A stretch of DNA of 64,000 nucleotides from Roseovarius salincola (GTDB lineage Bacteria > Pseudomonadota > Alphaproteobacteria > Rhodobacterales > Rhodobacteraceae): assembly GCF_026891095.1 (NCBI RefSeq), contig NZ_JAPTNL010000013.1:1-64000 (forward strand), in the 5' to 3' direction. Positions 8,265 to 16,458 of this stretch are shown here, piece after piece. How positions within the stretch are numbered: position 1 is the first letter of the stretch; every line of letters starts with the position of its first letter. Below the pieces are notes generated by a model. The model worked only from the letters and a program-made list of their open reading frames with translations. It was not told where the DNA came from and made no database searches. Position numbers and translations under genes: made by a program.

Positions 8265-8779
8265 TAGATCGCATCCCTCTCTCGCTGATCCATAAGGACC
8301 AGCAGCGCCGCCTCAGGGGAACCTATCCAAACCTCCCACCACCGTCTCCGCGCAGCCTGCGCCAGGTGGAGGTATCGATCGTCCAGCGGCAGCGCATAAT
8401 AGCGTCTTCGATGTGTTCGTCTTCGCGTAGGGAACGCCTTGGTCGGGTCAATGATATGGTCTTCCAGCTCACGAGATTGCTGCCGAACTATCCGTTCGGC
8501 GCAGGCAAGCGCGTAGAGCCAGGAGGCATCGCGATCACTCGCCTCGCCCTGTCCTTGCTTGCGGGAGAAGTGCTCGACGGCGCTGTCCATAATGTCGCCG
8601 TTGAAGAAGTCGACCTCGCTGTCTGCCAAGACTTCGTCAGCATCTTCACCAGCCGCGATGAACAGATCGTAGAGGTGAGGATCAGCGTGCTTGATCTGAT
8701 CCAGCCGCAGAAGTTTCCGAGCGTCTAGGTCGGCAAACAGCGCGGCCTGGATCGCATTGTCCATTGTGTTGCTGCTCAT
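8264..8779 (-). CDS. Hypothetical protein upstream of the primase
   Basis: This 171-residue, acidic-then-basic protein starts MSSNTMDNAIQAALFADLDA and contains an Arg-rich stretch (PTRRRTHRRRYY) followed by a Trp-rich ARRRWWEVW. No domain is recognised. It overlaps the primase start by one base and its own start overlaps the gene before by four, so it is co-translated with the replication module. Confidence 0.55.
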   Translation of the reverse strand: MSSNTMDNAIQAALFADLDARKLLRLDQIKHADPHLYDLFIAAGEDADEVLADSEVDFFNGDIMDSAVEHFSRKQGQGEASDRDASWLYALACAERIVRQQSRELEDHIIDPTKAFPTRRRTHRRRYYALPLDDRYLHLAQAARRRWWEVWIGSPEAALLVLMDQRERDAI

Positions 8780-9174
8780 GGGATCATTCTCCGCGCCTTC
8801 AGCTCGTCCTCGACTGCCGCCATCAGCAGCTGCTCGACGGTATCCCGACGACGGCCAAGGGAGCGTTGCCGCTCGCTTCTCTGATCGGCGGGATCAAGAG
8901 CAAGATCAGCCGCCAGCTCGTGGTAGGTGAAACCGACGTTCGTCCCGTCGGACTGGCCGCCCTCGAAAGCGCTCAGGATCGAAGCCAGCAGGCTCTTCTC
9001 GAAGACCTTCCGGTTGTTCACGGTCCGCCGAAGATTCTGACCCCTCATGGGGTTCAGGATGCCCATACTGCGCTGACGAACACGTAAGGCTTTTTCGTCG
9101 GCACGCATCTCGGCGAGGCGCTTGAAGCCTCTTGCGACCTGGGCAAACGGGTTCTTGGTGCCGCCAATGCTCAT
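8776..9174 (-). CDS. Hypothetical protein following the HTH regulator
   Basis: The 132-residue product starts MSIGGTKNPFAQVARGFKRL, is rich in Arg, Glu and Ala, and probably mostly helical. It overlaps its neighbours by 4 bases on both sides. There is no recognised family. The position between an excisionase-like regulator and the replication genes is typical of small control genes in satellites. Confidence 0.55.
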   Translation of the reverse strand: MSIGGTKNPFAQVARGFKRLAEMRADEKALRVRQRSMGILNPMRGQNLRRTVNNRKVFEKSLLASILSAFEGGQSDGTNVGFTYHELAADLALDPADQRSERQRSLGRRRDTVEQLLMAAVEDELKARRMIP

Positions 9175-9467
9175 GACGCCCTCCCGCGCTGAGAGTGCTC
9201 ATTCGATGCCAGGTCGTGCTGCTTCCACCACCAGCGGAGCACGTCAAGTTTGCTCCGGTAGCGGCCACCGACACCAGGCACAATTACCCAGCCCGGAGGG
9301 CCGTTGCCCTTGGACCGCTGGTTCTTCAGCGTGCCGGGGCTCATATTGAGCAGTTCAGCGGCTTCATCGCTCGTGCATGGCACGAGCAGGCCTCGGGTGT
9401 CGACGAGGCGGGTAGCCGCCTCAAAGTCGTCGCCCCCGGTGGGGGTCTTGGGGTTTTCAGGTTGCAT
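9171..9467 (-). CDS. Excisionase/AlpA-type helix-turn-helix protein
   Basis: The 98-residue protein has a MerR-like winged helix: SDEAAELLNMSPGTLKNQRSKGNGPPGWV, then GRYRSKLDVLRWWW. This is the pattern of AlpA and excisionase proteins, which activate or excise integrated elements. I chose the ATG at 9467 because GGAGG lies eight bases upstream; the track to 9554 would cross that site. It is the first gene of the cassette and overlaps the next by 4 bases, so it probably controls the cassette. Confidence 0.75.
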   Translation of the reverse strand: MQPENPKTPTGGDDFEAATRLVDTRGLLVPCTSDEAAELLNMSPGTLKNQRSKGNGPPGWVIVPGVGGRYRSKLDVLRWWWKQHDLASNEHSQRGRAS

Positions 9468-9701
9468 CACGGCAGCCTCCAGTCGGCACCGAAGCTGAAG
9501 AGCCTGAGGCTCTCCGCATCGGTCTAGGTTGCGATTGGGGTGGCCTTTGGCCATTCCGGTCTAGACGCTTCACCGCGCCGTGTCCGGCCCTTTCGCAATC
9601 CTTGACTGCGCTCGCCGCGCTTGGATCACTCCGCCCTGGCCCTGCGGGGACCTATCGGCGTCGTCTTACACCTCGGCATCGATCTCCTCTGAGGAAGGAG
9701 G

Positions 9702-9765
9702 GGTTCAGGCGAACCGCTGAAGTCCTGAACCGCCGAATGCAGTTTCGGCATTGGGTTTAAAACCC
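9702..9765. repeat. Three adjacent perfect palindromes
   Basis: Three inverted repeats follow one another. Arms GGTTCAGG/CCTGAACC are at 9702-9731, GCCGAA/TTCGGC at 9732-9749 and GGGTTT/AAACCC at 9753-9765. They lie about 240 bases upstream of the HTH gene. They could bind the regulator, act as a recombination or attachment site, or be a target for the IS110-type element whose remains lie 70 bases further on. The rest of the 9468-9830 gap shows no gene. Confidence 0.5.
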
Positions 9766-9830
9766 GCCGTTATCTAAACTATGATATCACGTCCCCCTGA
9801 CTATGTGCAAGGACGCCTAACTATCTAGCG

Positions 9831-10070
9831 CAGCGAAAGCCTACACGGCTCGCCACCGTCGCAATAGCCAACAAGACCGCCCGAACCGCATGGGCGCTAC
9901 TCAAAAGAGGAGAAAGCTACAGCGCCGCACCGGCGGTCCAATCTGAATACCGGCGTCACCGCAGGGCGGCGCCGGATACTGCAAGGGCAGATGTGAATGA
10001 TGATGATCGAACAGAACCGCTGTCAGGACACCCCGAGGTGGTGCCTGGGCTCCAACGCTCGCCTGCCTGA
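9831..10070 (+). pseudogene. C-terminal fragment of an IS110-family transposase
   Basis: The frame reads RKPTRLATVAIANKTARTAW, then ALLKRGESY, which matches the conserved C-terminal end of IS110/IS1328-type transposases, and ends at a TGA at 10068. The N-terminal DEDD catalytic domain and most of the protein are missing. It is a dead remnant, and its inserted element may have helped shape the right boundary of the cassette. Confidence 0.75.
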
Positions 10071-10412
10071 TCGGGACCTGGCATGCGGACTTCATCAAGG
10101 CCCGCGGTCAGATGCACCGCGCGTAGAGGCCGGACAAATGACCGCAACCTGCTTTGATTAACATCGCTCAAGAAAACTCCTGCAAATCAGGAGCCGTCCA
10201 CAAATAACACCACCATCCACCGCATCAGTTCAGGGACGCCCCTAAAATCTGCTGCAATCCTGTGCAGAGGGTCACGCCAAATCAGGAGATTAAGATCGAG
10301 CAACGCAAAATATTGAACATTTTGTATCACTTTATTGACCTCGTGAGGAGATCGTGAGACTGGTATCAGGACCTCAATCGGCAAATGAACCGACCAACCC
10401 CAAGAGGAAATC
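10071..10412. promoter_or_regulatory. Leader of the quinone-reductase/amidase operon with a 19-bp palindrome
   Basis: This gap has no gene. It contains a hairpin with arms CTCCTG/CAGGAG at 10177-10193. An 11-base piece of it (CAAATCAGGAG) is repeated at 10278-10288. A perfect palindrome with arms CAAAAT/ATTTTG around 7 bases lies at 10306-10324, about 90 bases before the gene start, and could be an operator. It does not match the 25-bp operators found upstream of the neighbouring operons. Confidence 0.4.
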
Positions 10413-11411
10413 ATGCGCGCAGTTCAAATCAATGACTATGGAGATCGAGACAATTTGGAGCTGCACGATATAAACGCGCCGCGACCTGGACCGGGTGAAG
10501 TCCGCGTGAGCATGGCGTATTCAGGGGTGAATTTCATTGACGTTTACATGCGGCGCGGCATGTATGCGACTAATCGCGCCTATGCGACAGCCTTGCCTTT
10601 GACCCTCGGAATGGAGGGTAGCGGGGTTGTCGAAGAAACTGGGCCCGAGGTTTCGAGCCTGACAATCGGAGACAGGGTGGCATTTTGTTTGAGCCCTGGA
10701 AGCTATGCCGAGACGTCGATCGTTCCTGAATGGAAACTGGTGCGCGTACCGGACGCGATCTCTTTGGATCAAGCGGCAGCGATGATGTTGCAGGGCTGCA
10801 CTGCACATTACCTCACCCATAGTGCGTTTCCCCTTGGCGCTGCCAGCACGTGCCTAGTTCATGCCGGCGCGGGCGGAGTGGGGCAATTGCTTATTCAAAT
10901 CGCCAAACGAAAGGGAGCTGTTGTTTTTGCAACCGTCGGGTCACCCGAGAAAGCGGAGGTAGCCAAGGCGCGTGGGGCTGACCACGTCATTATCTACGAA
11001 CAAAATGATTTTCCATCGGTTATCAAGGAACACACAAAGGGGCTTGGAGTGGATGTGGTATATGAGTCCGTTGGTCAGTCGACCTTCGATCAATCGCTGC
11101 AATCATTGAAAACCAGAGGCACGTGTATTCTTTTTGGCGCGAGTTCGGGGCCTGTGACTTCCATAAACCCCCAAATACTGGCCGACGCGGGATCGCTTTT
11201 TCTGACCAGACCAAACCTTGCTGATTACATGAGGGATCTTCCAGAAATCGGCAGCCGCGCAAACGATTTGTTCGATATGCTTTCCGCCCATCATTTGGCA
11301 ATTGATATCACCCGTACCTTCCAGCTTGGCGATGTGGCTTTGGCCCATCAATGCCTTGAAGAGCGCAAGAGCACGGGCAAGATACTGTTGGAGATTAACG
11401 CGGATTTGTAG
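10413..11411 (+). CDS. Quinone oxidoreductase-like protein (zinc-free MDR family)
   Basis: The 332-residue product belongs to the medium-chain dehydrogenase/reductase superfamily, QOR branch, which reduces quinones or enones with NADPH. It shows the GroES-like N-terminus (GPGEVRVSMAYSGVNFID), the nucleotide site AGAGGVGQLLIQIAK and the C-terminal ERKSTGKILL motif. It lacks the zinc ligands of alcohol dehydrogenases. AGAGGA precedes the ATG. The amidase gene follows 61 bases later, probably in the same operon. The true substrate cannot be told from the sequence. Confidence 0.85.
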   Translation: MRAVQINDYGDRDNLELHDINAPRPGPGEVRVSMAYSGVNFIDVYMRRGMYATNRAYATALPLTLGMEGSGVVEETGPEVSSLTIGDRVAFCLSPGSYAETSIVPEWKLVRVPDAISLDQAAAMMLQGCTAHYLTHSAFPLGAASTCLVHAGAGGVGQLLIQIAKRKGAVVFATVGSPEKAEVAKARGADHVIIYEQNDFPSVIKEHTKGLGVDVVYESVGQSTFDQSLQSLKTRGTCILFGASSGPVTSINPQILADAGSLFLTRPNLADYMRDLPEIGSRANDLFDMLSAHHLAIDITRTFQLGDVALAHQCLEERKSTGKILLEINADL

Positions 11412-11440
11412 GCTTACGGAACCACGAGGAGACACCTGTG

Positions 11441-11476
11441 ATGACCAAGTCATCCAGTGAAGTTCTAAGCGGATGA
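11441..11476 (+). CDS. Possible 11-codon leader ORF coupled to the amidase
   Basis: The ORF MTKSSSEVLSG has a GAGGAG site nine bases upstream of its ATG, and its TGA overlaps the amidase ATG (ATGA at 11473-11476). The amidase itself has no good ribosome site, so translation may depend on this short frame. It could also be a chance arrangement. Confidence 0.35.
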   Translation: MTKSSSEVLSG

Positions 11477-12795
11477 AGCAGAATCCGCCTGCCGCGACAG
11501 AGATCGTGACGCTGATCCGACACAAGCAACGCACCGCTGAAAGCGTGGTGCGTGATTGTCTGGACCGGATCGAAGCGCATGACCACGACATTCACGCCTT
11601 TCTCGATGTCGATGCCGACGCGGCCTTGGCCGAGGCCCGACTGCGCGACCGACAGGACAGTCAAGGACCCTTGCACGGAGTTCCCGTGGCCATCAAGGAA
11701 GTGATCGATGTCGCGGGACTGCGTTGTGGTTGGGGCAGCGAGGTCTACCGGGACCGCATTCCGCAAAGCGACGCGGTTGTCGTCCGTAAATTGCGCGATG
11801 CCGGAGCGGTGATAATTGGAACAACGGTATCCACCGAATACGCAATTGGAGCAGCCGGGCCGACCCGCAATCCAGCGGGAGCCTGCCGCTCACCGGGGGG
11901 ATCGTCCAGCGGATCGGCCGCGGCGGTCGCGGCGGGTCTGGTGCCGATTGCCATCGGGTCACAAACCATCGGATCGATCATTCGCCCGGCAACCTATTGC
12001 GGTATCTTTGGGTTGAAGCCAACCAAAGATGCGGTCAGCACCACGGGCACGATGATGATGTCGGAGCATCTCGATCACATCGGACCGATGGCGACAAATC
12101 TCGCCGATCTGGCTCTGACCTGCCGGATGATTTATCAACCCGGCGCTGCATTTGGGCCCGACACGCCCGGCCAGCGGGATGCATCGAGGAACCGCTTGGC
12201 CGGCCTAAAGGTCCTGCGGGTTGAAGGCCCTGCGCGGAACCGGGTTCAACCGGAAACGCGCGCGGCGATGGACCGTGCGACGGCGGGTTTTGCCAAGCTT
12301 GGGCATGAGGTGCAAAAACTAGATTTGCCGCCTGAATTTGACGCCTGTCAGGAGATTATCGAGACGATCCTATATAAAGATCTTTGGACGCATTACGGTG
12401 AGGATTACCATCGTTACCGCGAGCTGTTGAGCCAGCGGCTGCAGGATATTCTTCTGGAAGGGTCGCAAATTAGTAACGCAGCCCATCGTTCGGCGCTCAA
12501 GGCGGCCGCCGCGCTGCGCCAAACCGCTCAAACCCTGTTTCGAGGGACGGTTGTCATGTCCCCTGCGGCGGATAGCGTGGCCCCTTTGATTGCGGAGGGA
12601 ACAGGATCGAATGCGCAACAGGCGCTTTGCACGTTGCTGGGTTTTCCAGCGCTGGCGGTTCCCTGTGGCAAGGTCGAGGGGTTACCCGTCGGCGTGCAAC
12701 TTTACGGGGTAGCCGGCACGGACTCGATCCTGCTAGAGATCGCGGACAGTTTGGCCAGCGCCCTTACGATGGGCGGCCTTCTGGACGCCTCATAG
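11473..12795 (+). CDS. Amidase signature family hydrolase
   Basis: This 440-residue protein hydrolyses an amide bond with a Ser-cisSer-Lys triad. The lysine is in PVAIKEVID (K75), the cis-serine in GGSSSGSAAAVAAG (about S145-146), and the nucleophile in SQTIGSIIRPA (S168). The nucleophile motif is TIGSIIR instead of the common TGGSIR, seen in the AtzE-like branch of the family. It sits behind a quinone-oxidoreductase-like gene and faces a second amidase on the other strand. The substrate is unknown; GatA can be excluded because gatB and gatC are absent and the motif differs. Confidence 0.88.
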   Translation: MKQNPPAATEIVTLIRHKQRTAESVVRDCLDRIEAHDHDIHAFLDVDADAALAEARLRDRQDSQGPLHGVPVAIKEVIDVAGLRCGWGSEVYRDRIPQSDAVVVRKLRDAGAVIIGTTVSTEYAIGAAGPTRNPAGACRSPGGSSSGSAAAVAAGLVPIAIGSQTIGSIIRPATYCGIFGLKPTKDAVSTTGTMMMSEHLDHIGPMATNLADLALTCRMIYQPGAAFGPDTPGQRDASRNRLAGLKVLRVEGPARNRVQPETRAAMDRATAGFAKLGHEVQKLDLPPEFDACQEIIETILYKDLWTHYGEDYHRYRELLSQRLQDILLEGSQISNAAHRSALKAAAALRQTAQTLFRGTVVMSPAADSVAPLIAEGTGSNAQQALCTLLGFPALAVPCGKVEGLPVGVQLYGVAGTDSILLEIADSLASALTMGGLLDAS

Positions 12796-12859
12796 CTGGA
12801 GAGCAAGCGCGTGGAAGGCGGGGCGCATGGCACCTGTACAAGTTCTTTGAAGCCGGTTT

Positions 12860-14272
12860 TCATCCGTCAGAGCAGTGATACACCTTGGGAGCCTGCGGCA
12901 GGGGTGTCGCGGCCTCGTAAGCGGCGGCGATTTGTAACAGTTTGGCTTCCTGATAGAAATCACCAACGATCTGCACCGCGATTGGTAGGCCATCGCCCCC
13001 GATTCCGATGGGAAACACAAGGCTTGGTAAACCTGCAAAGCTGAAGGGGAGCATGAATCGCCTGCCCTGCATGAAGGCAGCGTCATCGCAGTCAAGCGAC
13101 AGCGCCGTCGTCGGCATGGCCGGCATTATCAGCGCATCAACTTGCGTGAAGACCTGCCGCAAGGACGTGGTGAAGGGGTCGCGCGCCGCCGCCAAGCGCT
13201 CGTAATCATCGCGGCCTACCCTAGTGTATTCCTTGAGCTCGCGCTGTACAATTGGCCCAATCCGCGCTTTGAGGTCCGTGTTCGATTGTTCGAAGCGTTC
13301 CATCTCCAAGCCGAATTCATAAAGTAGCACATTCCGGCCAATTTCGGAATGGTCCAGTTCCGACCGCAGGGCCGGAACCTCTACCGGGGCCACAGATGCG
13401 CCGAGATTCTCGAACTGAGGCAGCGACGAATCCATGGCTTGAGACACCTCGGGGGCAATTTCGCGGTCCCAAAATATCCTATCATGTCCCAACTTGAAGC
13501 CCGCAAGCCCGGAGTTGAGGGTAGCAGCATAACTTTGCCCCTCCATGCCCTCTGCAGAGTACCCTGTCAGCGCATCTAGTAGAATAGCGGTATCCCAAAC
13601 CGAACGCGCCATTGGTCCGGCGGTGTCGAGACTGGGCGCGCGCGGAAACAGGCCCGCGTTCGGCAACAGGCCCTGCGTGGGACGCAGCCCCACTAGTCCA
13701 CACCAAGCCGCCGGGATGCGGACGGAGCCGCCAGTATCGGTGCCGATGCCCCCCATGCAAAGGCCCGCGGCAACGGCGGCGCCGGTGCCACTGGACGAGC
13801 CGCCCGCAGACCGGTTCGTGCCCCAAGGGTTGTGCACGTCTCCAAAATGGACGTTCCGTCCGCACATGCCTGCGGCAAATTCATTCATATTCGTCTTGGC
13901 CAGAATGATGGCACCGGCGCTTTCGAGACGCTGGATGATCTGCGCATTATTAGCAGCGATGCGGTCCAGACAGGCCGCTGACCCGATCGTCGTGGGCGCC
14001 CACGCAACGTCGATATTGTCTTTGACAACGATCGGCATGCCGTGCAAGGGACTCCGGCAGTGCCCTTTATCAAGCTCGTCATCAAACCGCTTTGCTGTCT
14101 GAATGGCGTGTTCGGCGAGAATGTGGGTCATAGCATTCAGGTCTGCGGCGCTTTGGTTCATGGCGGCCAGACAGGCGTGGGTAAGGTCAACAGAGGTGAT
14201 AGACCGTGCACCCAGCGCCTGAGAGGCTTGCATGATCGTTTTGGGCACCAGCGGCGTTTGCGTTTTTTGCAT
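12860..14272 (-). CDS. Amidase signature family hydrolase, last gene of the TRAP operon
   Basis: This 470-residue amidase has K84 (IVVKDNID), cis-serine in GGSSSGTGAAVAAG (about S160-161) and the nucleophile in GTDTGGSVRIPA (S183), all canonical. It lies 86 bases behind dctM in the same direction, so the TRAP transporter probably imports its amide substrate or the enzyme releases what the transporter carries. It is not closely similar to the amidase on the opposite strand. The substrate cannot be assigned. Confidence 0.88.
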   Translation of the reverse strand: MQKTQTPLVPKTIMQASQALGARSITSVDLTHACLAAMNQSAADLNAMTHILAEHAIQTAKRFDDELDKGHCRSPLHGMPIVVKDNIDVAWAPTTIGSAACLDRIAANNAQIIQRLESAGAIILAKTNMNEFAAGMCGRNVHFGDVHNPWGTNRSAGGSSSGTGAAVAAGLCMGGIGTDTGGSVRIPAAWCGLVGLRPTQGLLPNAGLFPRAPSLDTAGPMARSVWDTAILLDALTGYSAEGMEGQSYAATLNSGLAGFKLGHDRIFWDREIAPEVSQAMDSSLPQFENLGASVAPVEVPALRSELDHSEIGRNVLLYEFGLEMERFEQSNTDLKARIGPIVQRELKEYTRVGRDDYERLAAARDPFTTSLRQVFTQVDALIMPAMPTTALSLDCDDAAFMQGRRFMLPFSFAGLPSLVFPIGIGGDGLPIAVQIVGDFYQEAKLLQIAAAYEAATPLPQAPKVYHCSDG

Positions 14273-14358
14273 GATTTTGTGAATACCCCTTCAAAGCTGG
14301 CCCGATCCTTTGGATGTTAGCGCGCGCCCGATCCTGTGACCGGACGCGGCGTCATGTT

Positions 14359-15684
14359 TCAACGTCCCGGGAGCACGCTCGGCAGCCATAGAGCAATTTG
14401 CGGGAAGCTTGCAACAAGCAGAAGACCCGCCAACTGCAACACCAGAAACTGAACCATGCCCATATAGATGTCTCTCAATTCCCATTGCGGCATGACGCTC
14501 TTGAGGAAGTAGGCAGACAAGGCAACTGGTGGAGACAACCATGCGGTTTGCAGACAGACGGCAACCAGCGTTCCGAACCACAGCATGTTGATGTCCATTG
14601 CCTGAATGACCGGAAACATTACTGGGATGAAGATTAGCACGATCGGAGCCCAGTCGAGGAACCAGCCGAGCAGGAACATCATGCCGAGCAGCAATAGCAA
14701 CAGCATCGGGGTGGATAGTCCGAGCCCCAGAAGTCCATCGGTGATCAGGAAGGGTGTTCCGAGTATCGAAAACACCGCACCGAAGAAGTTGGCCGCAGCG
14801 ATCAGGATCAGCACCATGCTGGAAGTTTTTAGCGTATGGAGCATTGCGATCCGCAGGTTGGCCCAACTCATGCGTCTGTACGCCATCGTGAGGATCAGCG
14901 CACCGAACGCCCCCATTGCTGCGGCCTCTGTCGGCGTCGCAAGGCCGACCAAGATACTTCCCAAGGTGGCGGAAATCACCACGGCCAAGGGTACAACACC
15001 AAGGGCGAACTCTTTCGCGATCTCACCTACGGAGCCTGCCCGTTCCTCGGGAGGCAACGGCGGCCCGAGGTGCGGTTGGAAATAGCACCTGACGAGGCAA
15101 TAGATGGTGAAGAGGCTGGCCAGCAGGATACCGGGGATTACCGCAGCCGCGAACAGTTCCAGAATGGAAACACGTAGGATCGGGCCAAGGACGACCAACA
15201 TGATGCTGGGCGGAATGAGAACGCCGAGTGTACCACCGGCGGCAATCGCGCCGGCCGACATCCGGATATCATAGCCGCTGCGGATCATCATATTGCCCGC
15301 CATCAGGCCAATCACCGTCACCGAGGCGCCCACGATGCCCGTTGCCATGGCGAAAATCGCGGCCGTGAGGATGACCGCCAGATAAAGCGAGCCCCGAACC
15401 GGCGCAAAGAGCATGCGGAACGCGGCGAACAGGCGCTCCATCAGCGCAGCACGCTCAAGGATAAGACCCATGAAAATGAACAGTGGGACTGCGGCGAGTG
15501 TCGAAAGTTCCATCGTTCTTTCGAACTGCACGACCATCATTTCGAAGACGCCCATGCCGATCCCGAGATACCCGGCAGCCACGGCCGCAAAGATCAGAGT
15601 GAAGGAAATCGGAAACCCGAACAGGATCAGGACGAACAAACCTGCAAGCAGGTAGAGACCTAGGACTTCGGGACTCATGCCCAC
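14359..15684 (-). CDS. dctM: TRAP transporter large permease (DctM family)
   Basis: The 441-residue membrane protein has about 12 hydrophobic segments and the DctM pattern: a conserved LPPSIMLV-like segment (LIPPSIMLVVLG), GLATPTEAAAMGAFGAL near the middle, and WLSPPVALSAYFLK near the end. It is the channel subunit that uses a sodium gradient to move a carboxylate handed over by the binding protein. Its start overlaps the small permease gene by 10 bases. Confidence 0.92.
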   Translation of the reverse strand: MGMSPEVLGLYLLAGLFVLILFGFPISFTLIFAAVAAGYLGIGMGVFEMMVVQFERTMELSTLAAVPLFIFMGLILERAALMERLFAAFRMLFAPVRGSLYLAVILTAAIFAMATGIVGASVTVIGLMAGNMMIRSGYDIRMSAGAIAAGGTLGVLIPPSIMLVVLGPILRVSILELFAAAVIPGILLASLFTIYCLVRCYFQPHLGPPLPPEERAGSVGEIAKEFALGVVPLAVVISATLGSILVGLATPTEAAAMGAFGALILTMAYRRMSWANLRIAMLHTLKTSSMVLILIAAANFFGAVFSILGTPFLITDGLLGLGLSTPMLLLLLLGMMFLLGWFLDWAPIVLIFIPVMFPVIQAMDINMLWFGTLVAVCLQTAWLSPPVALSAYFLKSVMPQWELRDIYMGMVQFLVLQLAGLLLVASFPQIALWLPSVLPGR

Positions 15685-16253
15685 CTCCCATACACCACTG
15701 CGTGAATACTCTTAAGCGTTTCGGAAATGCCCTGCAGAATCAGCAGAAAGGCGGACACCGGCAGAACCGCGCGAAACGGATAAAGCACGGGGGCCCATGG
15801 GCTGGTGATCGCACGTTCGTTGAGGCGCCAGGAAGTGTGGAAAGTTTCCCAACCGTACCAGAGGAAAATCGTAATCGCCGGCAGGAACAACAAGCCATAT
15901 GCGATCGTGTCGATCACCCCCTGAAGTCTGGGCGAGAAATGGTTGTACAGAAAATCAGTCCTGATGTGACCGTTGTGGCGCAGCGTGTAAGCCGCGCCAA
16001 GCATGAACATCGAACCATAAAACATATAGCTTAGATCGTTTGCCCAGAAGGTGGGGCTACCAAAGAAGTACCGGGCGACCACCTCATAAACCATGGTCAA
16101 TACCAAGGCTCCCAGAAGGTAGCTTACGAAGCGCCCTATATAATCTGTAAAGCCGTCAATGGCCTGAATGACACGGCTCACGGGCTGCCATCCGGGCGGT
16201 ATCTGCTCTGGATCAGGTGGTATGCTGCTGTCGATATTCGATTCTGAGCTCAT
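15675..16253 (-). CDS. dctQ: TRAP transporter small permease (DctQ family)
   Basis: The 192-residue product has four membrane segments and the DctQ pattern (MVYEVVARYFFGSPTFWANDLSY). The N-terminal 30 residues are polar, with several prolines. It pairs with DctM in the membrane. The start has only a moderate ribosome site, and a 200-base gap without a gene separates it from dctP. Confidence 0.9.
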   Translation of the reverse strand: MSSESNIDSSIPPDPEQIPPGWQPVSRVIQAIDGFTDYIGRFVSYLLGALVLTMVYEVVARYFFGSPTFWANDLSYMFYGSMFMLGAAYTLRHNGHIRTDFLYNHFSPRLQGVIDTIAYGLLFLPAITIFLWYGWETFHTSWRLNERAITSPWAPVLYPFRAVLPVSAFLLILQGISETLKSIHAVVYGRWA

Positions 16254-16458
16254 GTTCGCTCCTTAACGAGGTGTGGATGGTCAAAAGCTGTCAGTTATGA
16301 TGAAGGCCGGATAGGAATATACGCGGGTTATGCGCCGCCACCGGAGCAGCCTGCCCCTGATTTTCATTGTGATTGTCATCACAACGGTTCGAGGGCCAAG
16401 GAAACCATGGGCCCTCGATACTCTTGTCATCCGCCATTGGGCGGGAGCGTTCAGCCTA

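Larger units (their letters stand above)
1728..9467 (-). mobile_element. Phage-satellite-like cassette or prophage remnant
   Basis: All genes run in one direction and most overlap by 1-8 bases: HTH regulator, two unknowns, primase-helicase, repeat block, small genes, terminase small and large subunits. No portal, capsid, tail, lysis or integrase gene is present in the window. The content fits a satellite that replicates itself and brings its own packaging motor, or a prophage that lost its structural genes by a deletion ending near the ardC remnant. The ends are approximate. Confidence 0.6.

Noticed and set aside
10306-10324. CAAAAT/ATTTTG palindrome as a fourth member of the 25-bp operator set
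   Set aside because: The length is 19 bp, the half-site differs from YATTCCRTTTT, and the spacing does not fit.
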